Shown here: positions 1 to 5,934 of the stretch, one piece after another
Layout of the letters: every line of letters starts with the position of its first letter
Position numbering within the stretch: the stretch's first letter is position 1
Assembly (NCBI GenBank): GCA_031178305.1
Contig: JAPSJG010000179.1
Location: 1 to 7,573, forward strand
Length of the DNA: 7,573 nt
Direction of reading: 5' to 3'
DNA from: Sinorhizobium sp.
GTDB taxonomy: Bacteria > Pseudomonadota > Alphaproteobacteria > Rhizobiales > Rhizobiaceae
Program-made: the position numbers and the translations under genes
Notes under the pieces: model-generated
The model's database searches: none
Told to the model about the DNA's origin: nothing
Seen by the model: only the letters and a program-made list of their open reading frames with translations

Positions 1-69
1 CGCCGGTCAGGCGGGGCCGATGAAACGTCGGGCCTGCCCGCCGCAAAAACGGACGAATCGGAAGATTAG
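1..69 (+). CDS. possible 3' end of an upstream gene (partial)
   Basis: Frame 1 is open from the window edge to a TAG at 67-69 and encodes 22 residues ending in an acidic tail (T-D-E-S-E-D). Such a polar, acidic end is plausible for a real C-terminus, and a GC-rich dyad that could end its transcript follows at 85-123. Third-position GC is only moderate (about 14 of 22), and another frame is also open here, so the call is weak. The product cannot be identified from 22 residues. It may instead be plain intergenic DNA. Confidence 0.3.
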   Translation, partial: RRSGGADETSGLPAAKTDESED

Positions 70-84
70 GTCCTGGCGCGATCG

Positions 85-123
85 GCGACGGCACGAATGA
101 CGTGTGGACCTCGCTGCCGTCGC
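85..123 (+). terminator. 9-bp GC-rich inverted repeat, possible terminator upstream of murA
   Basis: The arms GCGACGGCA (85-93) and TGCCGTCGC (115-123) are perfectly complementary with a 21-nt loop. A smaller CACG/CGTG pair (92-95 with 101-104) can form as an alternative. The dyad is followed by AATCTCTTT, which is only modestly T-rich. It lies between the possible upstream stop codon (67-69) and the murA promoter, which fits a terminator. It also ends just before the -35 box, so an operator is the alternative. Confidence 0.4.
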
Positions 124-129
124 AATCTC

Positions 130-160
130 TTTGACTTGCATTTCAAGGCACTTCTATTTT
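130..160 (+). promoter_or_regulatory. predicted housekeeping sigma promoter for murA
   Basis: TTTGAC (130-135, also readable as TTGACT at 131-136) is followed after 18 nt by CTATTT (154-159, or TATTTT at 155-160). This is close to the rhizobial housekeeping consensus CTTGAC-N17-CTATAT. The transcript would start near 166-168, leaving a leader of about 70 nt before the murA ATG at 238. No other equally good pair is seen between the edge of the window and murA. Confidence 0.6.
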
Positions 161-163
161 CCC

Positions 164-185
164 GGCGTCTCCACTAAGAGACGCC
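164..185 (+). promoter_or_regulatory. perfect 8-bp hairpin at the predicted start of the murA transcript
   Basis: GGCGTCTC (164-171) and GAGACGCC (178-185) pair perfectly around a 6-nt loop. The left arm coincides with the predicted transcription start, so the hairpin could cap the 5' end of the murA mRNA, act as an operator, or be a terminator for readthrough from upstream. No T-run follows, which argues against a plain intrinsic terminator. Confidence 0.5.
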
Positions 186-237
186 CCTTAGCAACACTGG
201 ATATTGGAAAGCGGGCGACGCCCGTGCGAGAGGTCTC

Positions 238-1530
238 ATGGATCGCATCAGGATCGTAGGCGGAAATGAACTTCACGGGGTCATCCCCATTTCCGGCGCG
301 AAGAACGCCGCCTTGCCGCTGATGATCGCGTCGCTCCTGACCGACGATACGCTGACGCTGGAGAACGTGCCGCATCTCGCCGACGTCGAGCAGCTGATCC
401 GCATTCTCGGCAATCATGGTGCCGACATTTCCGTCAACGGCCGGCGCGAGCGCCAGGGCGAAAGCTATGCCCGCACGATCCATTTCACCAGCCGCAACAT
501 CGTCTCGACCACGGCGCCCTATGAACTCGTCTCGAAGATGCGGGCGAGCTTCTGGGTCATCGGGCCGTTGCTTGCCCGCGAAGGCAGGGCGCGCGTATCG
601 CTGCCGGGCGGCTGCGCCATCGGTACGCGTCCGGTCGACCTGTTCATCGAGGGGCTGACGGCGCTCGGTGCCGACATCGAGATCGACGGTGGCTATGTCA
701 ACGCCACGGCGCCGGAAGGTGGGCTCATTGGCGGGCGTTACGTGTTTCCGAAAGTATCCGTCGGCGCCACGCATGTGATGATGATGGCGGCGACCCTCGC
801 CAACGGCACGACGGTTATCGGCAACGCGGCGCGCGAGCCCGAGGTCGCGGACCTCGCCAGCTGCCTCAATGCCATGGGCGCGAAGATTTCCGGCCACGGC
901 ACGAGCACGATCATGATCGAGGGCGTGCGCTCGCTTTCGGGGGCGCGCCATCGGGTGCTGCCCGACCGCATCGAAACCGGCACCTATGCGATGGCCGTGG
1001 CGATGGCCGGTGGCGACGTCATTCTCGAGGATACCGACGCGAGCCTACTCGATACGGCGCTCGAGGCGATCCGCCGAGCGGGCGCCGAGATCAGCGCGAC
1101 GAATAGCGGCATCCGCGTCGTACGCAACGGCGTCGGGATCCGGCCGGTCGATATCGTCACCGATCCCTTTCCGGGCTTCCCGACCGACCTGCAGGCCCAG
1201 TTCATGGGCCTGATGACCAAGTCGAACGGCGTTTCCCACATAACCGAGACGATTTTCGAGAACCGCTTCATGCATGTGCAGGAACTTGCGCGTCTCGGAG
1301 CGAAGATCTCGCTTTCCGGCCAGACGGCGAAGATCGACGGCGTCAACCGGTTGAAGGGCGCGCCGGTGATGGCGACGGATCTGCGCGCCTCAGTCTCGCT
1401 CGTCATCGCCGGGCTTGCGGCCGAAGGCGAGACGATGGTTTCCCGCGTCTATCACCTCGACCGCGGCTTTGAGCGGCTCGAGGAGAAGCTGACGCGCTGC
1501 GGCGCTCATGTGGAGCGCGTCAGCGACTGA
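238..1530 (+). CDS. murA: UDP-N-acetylglucosamine 1-carboxyvinyltransferase
   Basis: MurA transfers the enolpyruvyl group of phosphoenolpyruvate to UDP-N-acetylglucosamine, the first committed step of cytoplasmic peptidoglycan precursor synthesis. The 430 residues match the family length. The N-terminal motif SGAKNAALPL places the substrate-binding Lys22 and Asn23. The loop PGGCAIGTRPVDLF carries the catalytic Cys126 (Cys115 in E. coli, target of fosfomycin), so it is the Cys and not the Asp form. PGFPTDLQAQ gives Asp317 (E. coli Asp305), and YHLDRGFERLEEKL gives Arg409 (E. coli Arg397). The ATG at 238 starts exactly at the conserved MDRIRIVGG and is preceded by GAGAGG at 228-233. It is the first gene of the plus-strand run, with its own predicted promoter and a strong hairpin just after its stop. 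Nothing looks damaged. Confidence 0.97.
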   Translation: MDRIRIVGGNELHGVIPISGAKNAALPLMIASLLTDDTLTLENVPHLADVEQLIRILGNHGADISVNGRRERQGESYARTIHFTSRNIVSTTAPYELVSKMRASFWVIGPLLAREGRARVSLPGGCAIGTRPVDLFIEGLTALGADIEIDGGYVNATAPEGGLIGGRYVFPKVSVGATHVMMMAATLANGTTVIGNAAREPEVADLASCLNAMGAKISGHGTSTIMIEGVRSLSGARHRVLPDRIETGTYAMAVAMAGGDVILEDTDASLLDTALEAIRRAGAEISATNSGIRVVRNGVGIRPVDIVTDPFPGFPTDLQAQFMGLMTKSNGVSHITETIFENRFMHVQELARLGAKISLSGQTAKIDGVNRLKGAPVMATDLRASVSLVIAGLAAEGETMVSRVYHLDRGFERLEEKLTRCGAHVERVSD

Positions 1531-1541
1531 TTCGCCTCTTG

Positions 1542-1570
1542 GCGCCTGAAACCGTTGCGGTTTCGGGCGC
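1542..1570 (+). terminator. 12-bp hairpin between murA and the DUF2948 gene
   Basis: The arms GCGCCTGAAACC (1542-1553) and GGTTTCGGGCGC (1559-1570) pair over 12 bp with one G-U wobble and a 5-nt loop. It lies 12 nt after the murA stop. No T-run follows (GACGTCCTATG), so it may be a partial or Rho-assisted terminator, a processing or mRNA-stabilising hairpin, or a small palindromic repeat. It would separate murA expression from the hisD cluster. Confidence 0.6.
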
Positions 1571-1628
1571 GACGTCCTATGTCCTTGGCGGTTGCAGCGC
1601 AACGGGCGATGAAACAGGGATGGTTCGC

Positions 1629-2069
1629 ATGGACGCTTTGAAACTGCTGGCACTCGACGAGGAGGACCTGAGTGTCGTATCCGCTCACGTGCAGGATGCA
1701 GTCTTCAAGGTGGCCGGCATTCTCTATGATGGCCGGCGTCATCAATTCTCGCTGGTGATCAACCGCTTCGCCTGGGAAAAGGCCGAAGGCAAACGCCGCA
1801 ATTTCGAACGGCGCCGCGCGGTCTTGCTGTTCAAGTGCGTCACCGCCGTGCGTTCCCTCGGTTTCGATCGCAGCGATGCGGAGGCGGTGCTCGATCTGCT
1901 CGCGTTGCGCTTTTCGGCCAAGGGCGAGGGGCCGGAGGGTACGATCGAGCTCGTGCTTGCCGGCGATGCCTCCATCGCGCTCAACGTCGAGTGCATCGAG
2001 GCGCAGCTCACCGATACCGGTGGTGCCTGGGAAACCGCGTTCAAGCCGCGCCACCCCGAAGGCGCTTGA
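1629..2069 (+). CDS. DUF2948 family protein, function unknown
   Basis: This encodes a 146-residue soluble protein that I recognise as DUF2948, a family seen almost only in alphaproteobacteria and commonly next to hisD. The start MDALKLLALDEEDLSVVSAHVQ fits the family's N-terminus. The ATG at 1629 is chosen over the in-frame ATG at 1620 and over longer extensions because AGGGA (1616-1620) lies 8 nt upstream, the proper distance. There is no signal peptide or membrane segment. A basic stretch, EKAEGKRRNFERRRAV, lies around residues 50-65, and the C-terminal half is strand-rich (IELVLAGDASIALNVE). It lies 35 nt before the hisD start with no promoter visible between, so the two are probably co-transcribed. 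Its role is unknown, and a link to histidine synthesis rests on position only. Confidence 0.88.
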   Translation: MDALKLLALDEEDLSVVSAHVQDAVFKVAGILYDGRRHQFSLVINRFAWEKAEGKRRNFERRRAVLLFKCVTAVRSLGFDRSDAEAVLDLLALRFSAKGEGPEGTIELVLAGDASIALNVECIEAQLTDTGGAWETAFKPRHPEGA

Positions 2070-2090
2070 GTGCACCGCCTGCCACCATCA

Positions 2091-2096
2091 AAAGGA
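2091..2096 (+). promoter_or_regulatory. ribosome binding site that fixes the hisD TTG start
   Basis: AAAGGA lies 8 nt upstream of the TTG at 2105-2107. No ATG or GTG gives the expected N-terminus (AIRLNSLD, where HisD of relatives reads MAIRLN), so this site decides the unusual start codon. Confidence 0.75.
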
Positions 2097-2104
2097 TCAT
2101 CGCA

Positions 2105-3409
2105 TTGGCTATCAGGCTGAACTCTCTCGACAGCGGCTTCGAACGCGACTTCGCCGCCTTCCTGACAACGAAGCGGGAGGTGTCGGAGGACGTCAACGCC
2201 GCCGTGCGCGCCATCATCGATGACGTCCGTGCGCGGGGCGATGCGGCGCTCGCCGACTATTCCGCCCGTTTCGACGGCATTGACTTTACGAAGACCGGCA
2301 TGGCGGTCACGGCGGCCGAGATCGACGCGGCGATCGATGCGGTCGAGCCGGAGGTTCTGGGCGCGCTGAAGGTCGCGGCAACCCGGATCGAGGCGCATCA
2401 TCGCCGGCAATTGCCGAAGGACGATCTCTATGAGGATTCGATGGGCGTCGGTCTTGGTTCCCGCTGGACGGCGATTGATGCGGTCGGCCTCTATGTCCCG
2501 GGCGGCACGGCAAGCTATCCGAGCTCGGTGTTGATGAACGCACTGCCGGCGAAGGTCGCCGGCGTTGCGCGCATCGTCATGGTCGTGCCGGCGAGCGGCG
2601 GAGCGATCAACCCCGCCGTGCTCGCGGCGGCGCGGCTTGCCGGCGTCGAGGAAATCTACCGCATCGGCGGTGCCCAGGCCGTTGCGGCCCTTGCCTATGG
2701 TACAAAGACCATCGTGCCGGTGGCGAAGATCGTCGGTCCGGGCAACGCCTATGTCGCAGCTGCCAAGCGGCAGGTCTTCGGAACCGTTGGCATTGACATG
2801 ATCGCCGGCCCCTCGGAAGTGCTGGTGATCGCCGACGGCGACAATGATCCGGATTGGATTGCCGCCGACCTTCTGGCGCAGGCGGAGCACGATGCCGGTG
2901 CGCAGGCGATCCTGATCACCGACGATGCCGGCTTCGGCGATGCAGTCGAAAATGCGGTCGAACGGCAGTTGAAGACCCTGCCGCGAGCGGAGACGGCGAC
3001 GGCAAGCTGGCGCGACTTTGGCGCCATCATCCTAGTGCCGGATCTCGACGACGCCGTGCCGCTCACCAACCGTATTGCGCCGGAGCACCTGGAATTGGCA
3101 ATGGCGGATCCGGACGCGATGGTGCCGAAGATCCGTAATGCCGGCGCGATCTTCATCGGCCGCCATACGCCGGAGGTGATCGGCGATTATGTCGGCGGCT
3201 CCAACCATGTCCTGCCGACGGCGCGCTCGGCCCGTTTCTCCTCCGGTCTTGGCGTGCTGGATTACATGAAGCGGACCTCGATCCTCCGGCTTGGGCCGGA
3301 ACAATTGCGCACGCTCGGCCCGGCTGCGATCGCGCTCGCGAAATCAGAAGGGCTCGAGGCGCACGCCCGCTCGGTAGCCATCCGCCTCAATCTCGGGGGA
3401 GAAGGATGA
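2105..3409 (+). CDS. hisD: histidinol dehydrogenase
   Basis: HisD is a zinc- and NAD-dependent cytoplasmic enzyme that oxidises L-histidinol through histidinal to L-histidine, the last two steps of histidine synthesis. From the TTG at 2105 the protein has 434 residues, the usual length. Zinc ligands are all present: Gln259 and His262 in QAEHDAGAQ, Asp361 in DYVGGSNH, and His420 in EAHARS. The catalytic pair is Glu327-His328 in RIAPEHLEL. The conserved central stretch IGGAQAVAALAYGT...KIVGPGNAYV...IDMIAGPSEV is intact. The frame stays open far upstream, into the DUF2948 gene, but that extension has no HisD character. The stop overlaps the next gene's start (ATGA at 3406-3409), indicating translational coupling. 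The other his genes are not here, as expected for a genome in which the pathway is scattered. Confidence 0.96.
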   Translation: MAIRLNSLDSGFERDFAAFLTTKREVSEDVNAAVRAIIDDVRARGDAALADYSARFDGIDFTKTGMAVTAAEIDAAIDAVEPEVLGALKVAATRIEAHHRRQLPKDDLYEDSMGVGLGSRWTAIDAVGLYVPGGTASYPSSVLMNALPAKVAGVARIVMVVPASGGAINPAVLAAARLAGVEEIYRIGGAQAVAALAYGTKTIVPVAKIVGPGNAYVAAAKRQVFGTVGIDMIAGPSEVLVIADGDNDPDWIAADLLAQAEHDAGAQAILITDDAGFGDAVENAVERQLKTLPRAETATASWRDFGAIILVPDLDDAVPLTNRIAPEHLELAMADPDAMVPKIRNAGAIFIGRHTPEVIGDYVGGSNHVLPTARSARFSSGLGVLDYMKRTSILRLGPEQLRTLGPAAIALAKSEGLEAHARSVAIRLNLGGEG

Positions 3410-3882
3410 AGGCCGATCGCAACCTTCGGCTCTGCGACATCGTGCTGGACGAGACGATCGGCCGCTCGACACCTGACGTGGAGCACGAGCGCGCGGTTGC
3501 GATATTCGACCTCCTGGAGGAGAACCTGTTCGAGCCCCTCGGGCATCCGGGCGGGCCCTACCGGCTTAATCTGTCGCTGGTCGACTCCAAGCTCGTTTTT
3601 GCGATTTCGACGGACGGTGGCGCAGAAGTAGCCACCCATATACTGTCGCTCACGCCGTTTCGCCGGATCGTGAAGGATTATTTCATGATCTGCGAAAGCT
3701 ATTACGAGGCGATCCGGTCGGCGACGCCGAGCCAGATAGAAGCGATCGACATGGGTCGGCGCGGTATTCACAACGAGGGCTCGCAGACGTTGATGGACCG
3801 GCTCTCGGGCAAGATCAGGCTGGATTTCGACACGGCGCGCCGCCTGTTCACGCTGGTCTGTGTGCTTTACTGGCGCGGGTGA
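3406..3882 (+). CDS. UPF0262 family protein, function unknown
   Basis: This 158-residue soluble protein is recognised as UPF0262, a family of uncharacterised alphaproteobacterial proteins. Telling segments are LCDIVLDETIGRSTPDVEHERAVAIFDLLEEN at the start, PYRLNLSLVDSKLVFAI in the middle, and SLTPFRRIVKDYFMICESYYEAI followed by EAIDMGRRGIHNEG. There is no signal peptide or membrane span. The ATG at 3406 overlaps the hisD stop and has a purine-rich binding site (GGGGGAGAAGG, 3395-3405), so translation is probably coupled to hisD. The last residues (TLVCVLYWRG) are hydrophobic, as I recall for the family. The conserved link with hisD is the only functional hint. Confidence 0.9.
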   Translation: MKADRNLRLCDIVLDETIGRSTPDVEHERAVAIFDLLEENLFEPLGHPGGPYRLNLSLVDSKLVFAISTDGGAEVATHILSLTPFRRIVKDYFMICESYYEAIRSATPSQIEAIDMGRRGIHNEGSQTLMDRLSGKIRLDFDTARRLFTLVCVLYWRG

Positions 3883-3894
3883 CGAGGGGCGGAG

Positions 3895-4362
3895 ATGACC
3901 GGGACCGCCTTTAAGGATTTCAGCACGCCCCGCTCGATTCTCTTCATGTGCCGCATGAATGCGATCCGCTCGCCAATGGCTGAGGCGCTGGCCAGGGCGG
4001 CGCTGCCGAGAGGAACCTATGTCGCCTCGGCAGGCGTCCGGCACGGCGAGCGCGATCCTTTCGTCGATGCCGTTCTCGAGGAGATCGGATTGAGCATCGG
4101 GCGGCATCAGCCGCGCACGCTCGATGAGCTCGAGGACGATTATTTCGACATGATCGTCACGCTGGCACCGGAAGCCCATCACGTCGCGCTTGAATTGACA
4201 CGCTCCATGGCCGTCGACGTGGTATATTGGCCGACGCCGGATCCGACCGTTGCGACGGGCACGCGGGAGCAGATCGTCGAAGCCTATCGGGCGGTGCGCG
4301 ACCACCTTTCGGGGCTGATCCTGAGCCGGCTCGCCGGCAACGGTCTGCGTAAGGGTGCCTGA
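3895..4362 (+). CDS. low-molecular-weight phosphatase / arsenate reductase fold protein
   Basis: The 155-residue protein has the hallmarks of the low-molecular-weight protein tyrosine phosphatase fold, shared with thioredoxin-type arsenate reductases. The P-loop CRMNAIRSP near the N-terminus gives the nucleophile Cys19 and Arg25 (CX5R-S), right after a strand (SILFM). A late WPTPDP places the general acid Asp116-Pro117. In the family's usual P-loop (CXXNXCRSP) a second Cys is common; here that position is Ile24, so the disulfide relay of many arsenate reductases is not obvious and phosphatase activity is more likely. The ATG at 3895 has GAGGGG at 3884-3889 and starts 12 nt after the UPF0262 stop, so it is the likely last gene of the hisD operon. 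The substrate is unknown: phosphoprotein, small phosphate ester or arsenate are all possible. Confidence 0.88.
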   Translation: MTGTAFKDFSTPRSILFMCRMNAIRSPMAEALARAALPRGTYVASAGVRHGERDPFVDAVLEEIGLSIGRHQPRTLDELEDDYFDMIVTLAPEAHHVALELTRSMAVDVVYWPTPDPTVATGTREQIVEAYRAVRDHLSGLILSRLAGNGLRKGA

Positions 4363-4411
4363 GCGGCATGGCTTTCGAGCGTCGCGCTGAGGACGTGAAG
4401 ACACGGCATTA

Positions 4412-4461
4412 GATCACGATGATTTTAGGTCGGATCGAGCTAAAACCATTTAAATGTGATC
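4412..4461. repeat. imperfect palindrome, left module of an intergenic mosaic repeat
   Basis: The outer arms GATCAC (4412-4417) and GTGATC (4456-4461) and the inner arms TTTTAG (4423-4428) and CTAAAA (4440-4445) form a broken dyad. Its right side carries an AT-rich insert (ATTTAAAT, 4448-4455). From memory, such GATTTTAG...GTGATCGATTCTAA blocks recur in Sinorhizobium intergenic regions next to the module at 4477-4524. Only one copy is present in this window, so repetition is inferred from knowledge. Confidence 0.55.
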
Positions 4462-4476
4462 GATTCTAAGAAGCTG

Positions 4477-4524
4477 GTGCGGGATGCGCGCGGAAAACCG
4501 CGCACACTTTTCCTCATCCCGCGC
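4477..4524. repeat. palindromic module of a rhizobial intergenic mosaic repeat
   Basis: The outer arms GTGCGGGATG (4477-4486) and CATCCCGCGC (4515-4524) pair over 10 bp with one G-U. Inside, GCGCGG (4488-4493) and CCGCGC (4498-4503) form a hairpin with an AAAA loop. A competing pairing GGAAAA (4492-4497) with TTTTCC (4508-4513) is possible. The arrangement GCGGAAAACCGC...CACTTTTCC...CATCCCGC is one I recall as very frequent between genes in Sinorhizobium and Rhizobium. It lies about 115 nt after the phosphatase stop and 120 nt before infA. It may also help end or protect the upstream mRNA. Confidence 0.65.
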
Positions 4525-4598
4525 TATTGCGGAAAAGCGGCATAAAGGCGGGTTCACAAAACCGTGGCGATTGTGTAGTTTCCGCCAAAATTTCTGAT

Positions 4599-4615
4599 GG
4601 ATGCGTGGCGCATCC
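4599..4615 (+). promoter_or_regulatory. 7-bp hairpin in the infA leader
   Basis: GGATGCG (4599-4605) and CGCATCC (4609-4615) pair perfectly around a TGG loop, ending 29 nt before the infA ATG. The infA ribosome binding region (GAGAAAGA, from 4627) stays outside the stem. It could tune IF-1 translation or mRNA stability, but there is no direct evidence. No convincing promoter was found between the mosaic repeat and this hairpin. Confidence 0.4.
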
Positions 4616-4644
4616 GCGATAAACGCGAGAAAGAACAACCCTGC

Positions 4645-4863
4645 ATGGCGAAAGAAGAAGTCCTCGAATTTCCGGGCGTGGTCACCGAATTGCTTCCCAA
4701 CGCGACGTTCCGCGTCAAGCTTGAGAACGAGCATGAGATCATCGCCCACACGGCGGGCCGCATGCGCAAGAACCGTATCCGGGTTTTGGCCGGCGACAAG
4801 GTGCTCGTCGAAATGACTCCCTACGATTTGACGAAGGGCCGCATCACCTACCGCTTCAAGTAG
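4645..4863 (+). CDS. infA: translation initiation factor IF-1
   Basis: IF-1 is a small OB-fold (S1-like) protein that binds the A site of the 30S subunit during initiation and works with IF-2 and IF-3. The 72 residues have the canonical length and ends: MAKEEVLEFPGVVTELLPNA at the start, then FRVKLENEHEIIAHTAGRMRKNRIRVLAGDKV, and TPYDLTKGRITYRFK at the end. The reading frame continues 16 codons upstream to an ATG at 4597, but the conserved start at 4645 is clear and the upstream part forms the leader hairpin. The ribosome binding site is weak (GAGAAAGA from 4627, rather far away). It stands apart from both neighbours (282 and 125 nt gaps), suggesting its own promoter. Confidence 0.97.
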   Translation: MAKEEVLEFPGVVTELLPNATFRVKLENEHEIIAHTAGRMRKNRIRVLAGDKVLVEMTPYDLTKGRITYRFK

Positions 4864-4875
4864 GCCTCCGGCGTC

Positions 4876-4894
4876 GTGCGTCGCCCAGACGCAC
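4876..4894 (+). terminator. hairpin just after infA
   Basis: GTGCGTC (4876-4882) and GACGCAC (4888-4894) form a perfect 7-bp stem with a 5-nt loop, beginning 12 nt after the infA stop. The following bases (AAACATCGCTGGTTTT) have only a late T-run, so it may be a weak terminator or a 3'-end protecting hairpin for the short infA mRNA. Confidence 0.4.
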
Positions 4895-4988
4895 AAACAT
4901 CGCTGGTTTTGGCTGCACATTTTCCTCGGCTTCGACCAGAGGATAGAGGGCGCGGGAGCGCCAACCCCGGGATTGACGGCTCGCTTCG

Positions 4989-5609
4989 ATGACAGTGACC
5001 CAAAGACTGATATTGGCGTCCGGATCGCCGCGTCGTGTCGAGCTTCTGGTGCAGGCCGGCATCGAGCCTGCCCGGCTGCTCCCCATGGATCTCGACGAAA
5101 CGCCGAAGCGCGCCGAGCATCCGCGCTCGCTGGCGCGCCGGCTTTCCGCCGAGAAGGCGAAAGCGGCGCTGGCGGCGATCAAGGGGGAGGCGGATTGGCA
5201 CGGCAGCTACATTCTGGCGGCTGATACGGTCGTCTGCGTCGGCCGCCGGATCCTGCCGAAGCCGGAGCTGGTCAGCGAGGCCTCGAGCGCGCTGCATCTC
5301 CTCTCCGGCCGCAGTCACCGCGTCTATACCGGCATCTGCCTCGTCACGCCCGACAGGACGTTCCGGCAGAAGGTCGTTGACACCAAGGTGCGCTTCAAGC
5401 GCCTTTCGAACCTCGATATCGAAAGCTATCTTGCCTCCGGCCAATGGCGCGGCAAAGCCGGCGGTTACGCGATCCAGGGCATCGCCGGAAGTTTCGTCGT
5501 CAAGCTCGTCGGCTCCTATACAAATGTGGTAGGCTTGCCGCTCTACGAGACCGTCAACCTCCTCGTCGGCGAAGGATTTGACGTGCATGGCAGCTGGATC
5601 GAAGGCTGA
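4989..5609 (+). CDS. maf: Maf-family nucleoside triphosphate pyrophosphatase (YhdE-like)
   Basis: Maf proteins hydrolyse non-canonical or excess nucleoside triphosphates to the monophosphate and pyrophosphate in the cytoplasm. The 206 residues match the family (about 190-210). The signature SGSPRRVELL is at residues 11-20, SAEKAKAA holds the conserved Lys57, the catalytic base is Asp79 in AADTVV, KPE has Lys91, and YAIQGIAGSFV carries Gln163. The AxQG motif is typical of the YhdE branch (dTTP/UTP), while YceF-type enzymes (m7GTP) differ here, so the UTP/dTTP class is the better guess. The ATG at 4989 is the best start although its ribosome binding site is poor. A GTG two codons later is the only close alternative. 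It is followed after 6 nt by yacG, so the pair is probably one operon. Confidence 0.94.
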   Translation: MTVTQRLILASGSPRRVELLVQAGIEPARLLPMDLDETPKRAEHPRSLARRLSAEKAKAALAAIKGEADWHGSYILAADTVVCVGRRILPKPELVSEASSALHLLSGRSHRVYTGICLVTPDRTFRQKVVDTKVRFKRLSNLDIESYLASGQWRGKAGGYAIQGIAGSFVVKLVGSYTNVVGLPLYETVNLLVGEGFDVHGSWIEG

Positions 5610-5615
5610 AGGCGA

Positions 5616-5828
5616 GTGACCGGCGAAGGCAAGAAAAGCGGTTCGAACGTCGCGCCCCTGCGCGCAACGCGGCCCTGCCCGGAATGTGGTCGCCCGTCGG
5701 TGCGCGAGCACTATCCCTTCTGCTCCAAGCGCTGCCGCAATGTCGACCTCAACCGCTGGCTTTCGGGTTCCTACGCGATTCCTGTCGCCGACGACGAGTC
5801 GAAGGCGGATGACGGCGACGAGCGCTGA
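5616..5828 (+). CDS. yacG: YacG-type zinc-ribbon protein, DNA gyrase inhibitor family
   Basis: YacG of E. coli binds GyrB and blocks DNA binding by gyrase. The family is small and zinc-binding. The 70 residues contain the four-cysteine site: Cys21 and Cys24 in CPECG, and Cys36 and Cys40 in FCSKRC. After it come DLNRWLSGSYAIP, a family hallmark, and a loose acidic tail (DDESKADDGDER). It starts with GTG at 5616, 6 nt after the maf stop, with GAAGG sequences at 5601-5605 and 5608-5612. No ATG is available, because translation must begin before the first cysteine pair. Translation is probably coupled to maf. Confidence 0.93.
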   Translation: MTGEGKKSGSNVAPLRATRPCPECGRPSVREHYPFCSKRCRNVDLNRWLSGSYAIPVADDESKADDGDER

Positions 5829-5934
5829 CGGTTCGCGTTCCTCCCATCCGAATCGGCGTGATTGCCCTGAATTCTTTGGCTTTTTGCGGTTTTTCCACTA
5901 CCGACCAAATTCCTCAAGAAAGAATCAAATGGTG

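Noticed and set aside
1835..2104. Upstream extension of the hisD frame to an earlier start
   Set aside because: It lies largely inside the DUF2948 gene, has no HisD similarity, and the ribosome binding site at 2091-2096 supports the TTG at 2105.
1742..2890. Long minus-strand open frame (382 codons) across the DUF2948 and hisD genes
   Set aside because: It is Arg- and His-rich, has no family character, and overlaps two recognised plus-strand genes; it is a shadow of high-GC third positions.
3262..4404. Long minus-strand open frame (380 codons) across the hisD end, UPF0262 and the phosphatase
   Set aside because: The composition is typical of antisense frames in high-GC DNA, and it covers three well-supported genes.
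4597..4644. Upstream extension of infA by 16 codons
   Set aside because: IF-1 is 72 residues and starts MAKEE; the extension coincides with the leader hairpin.
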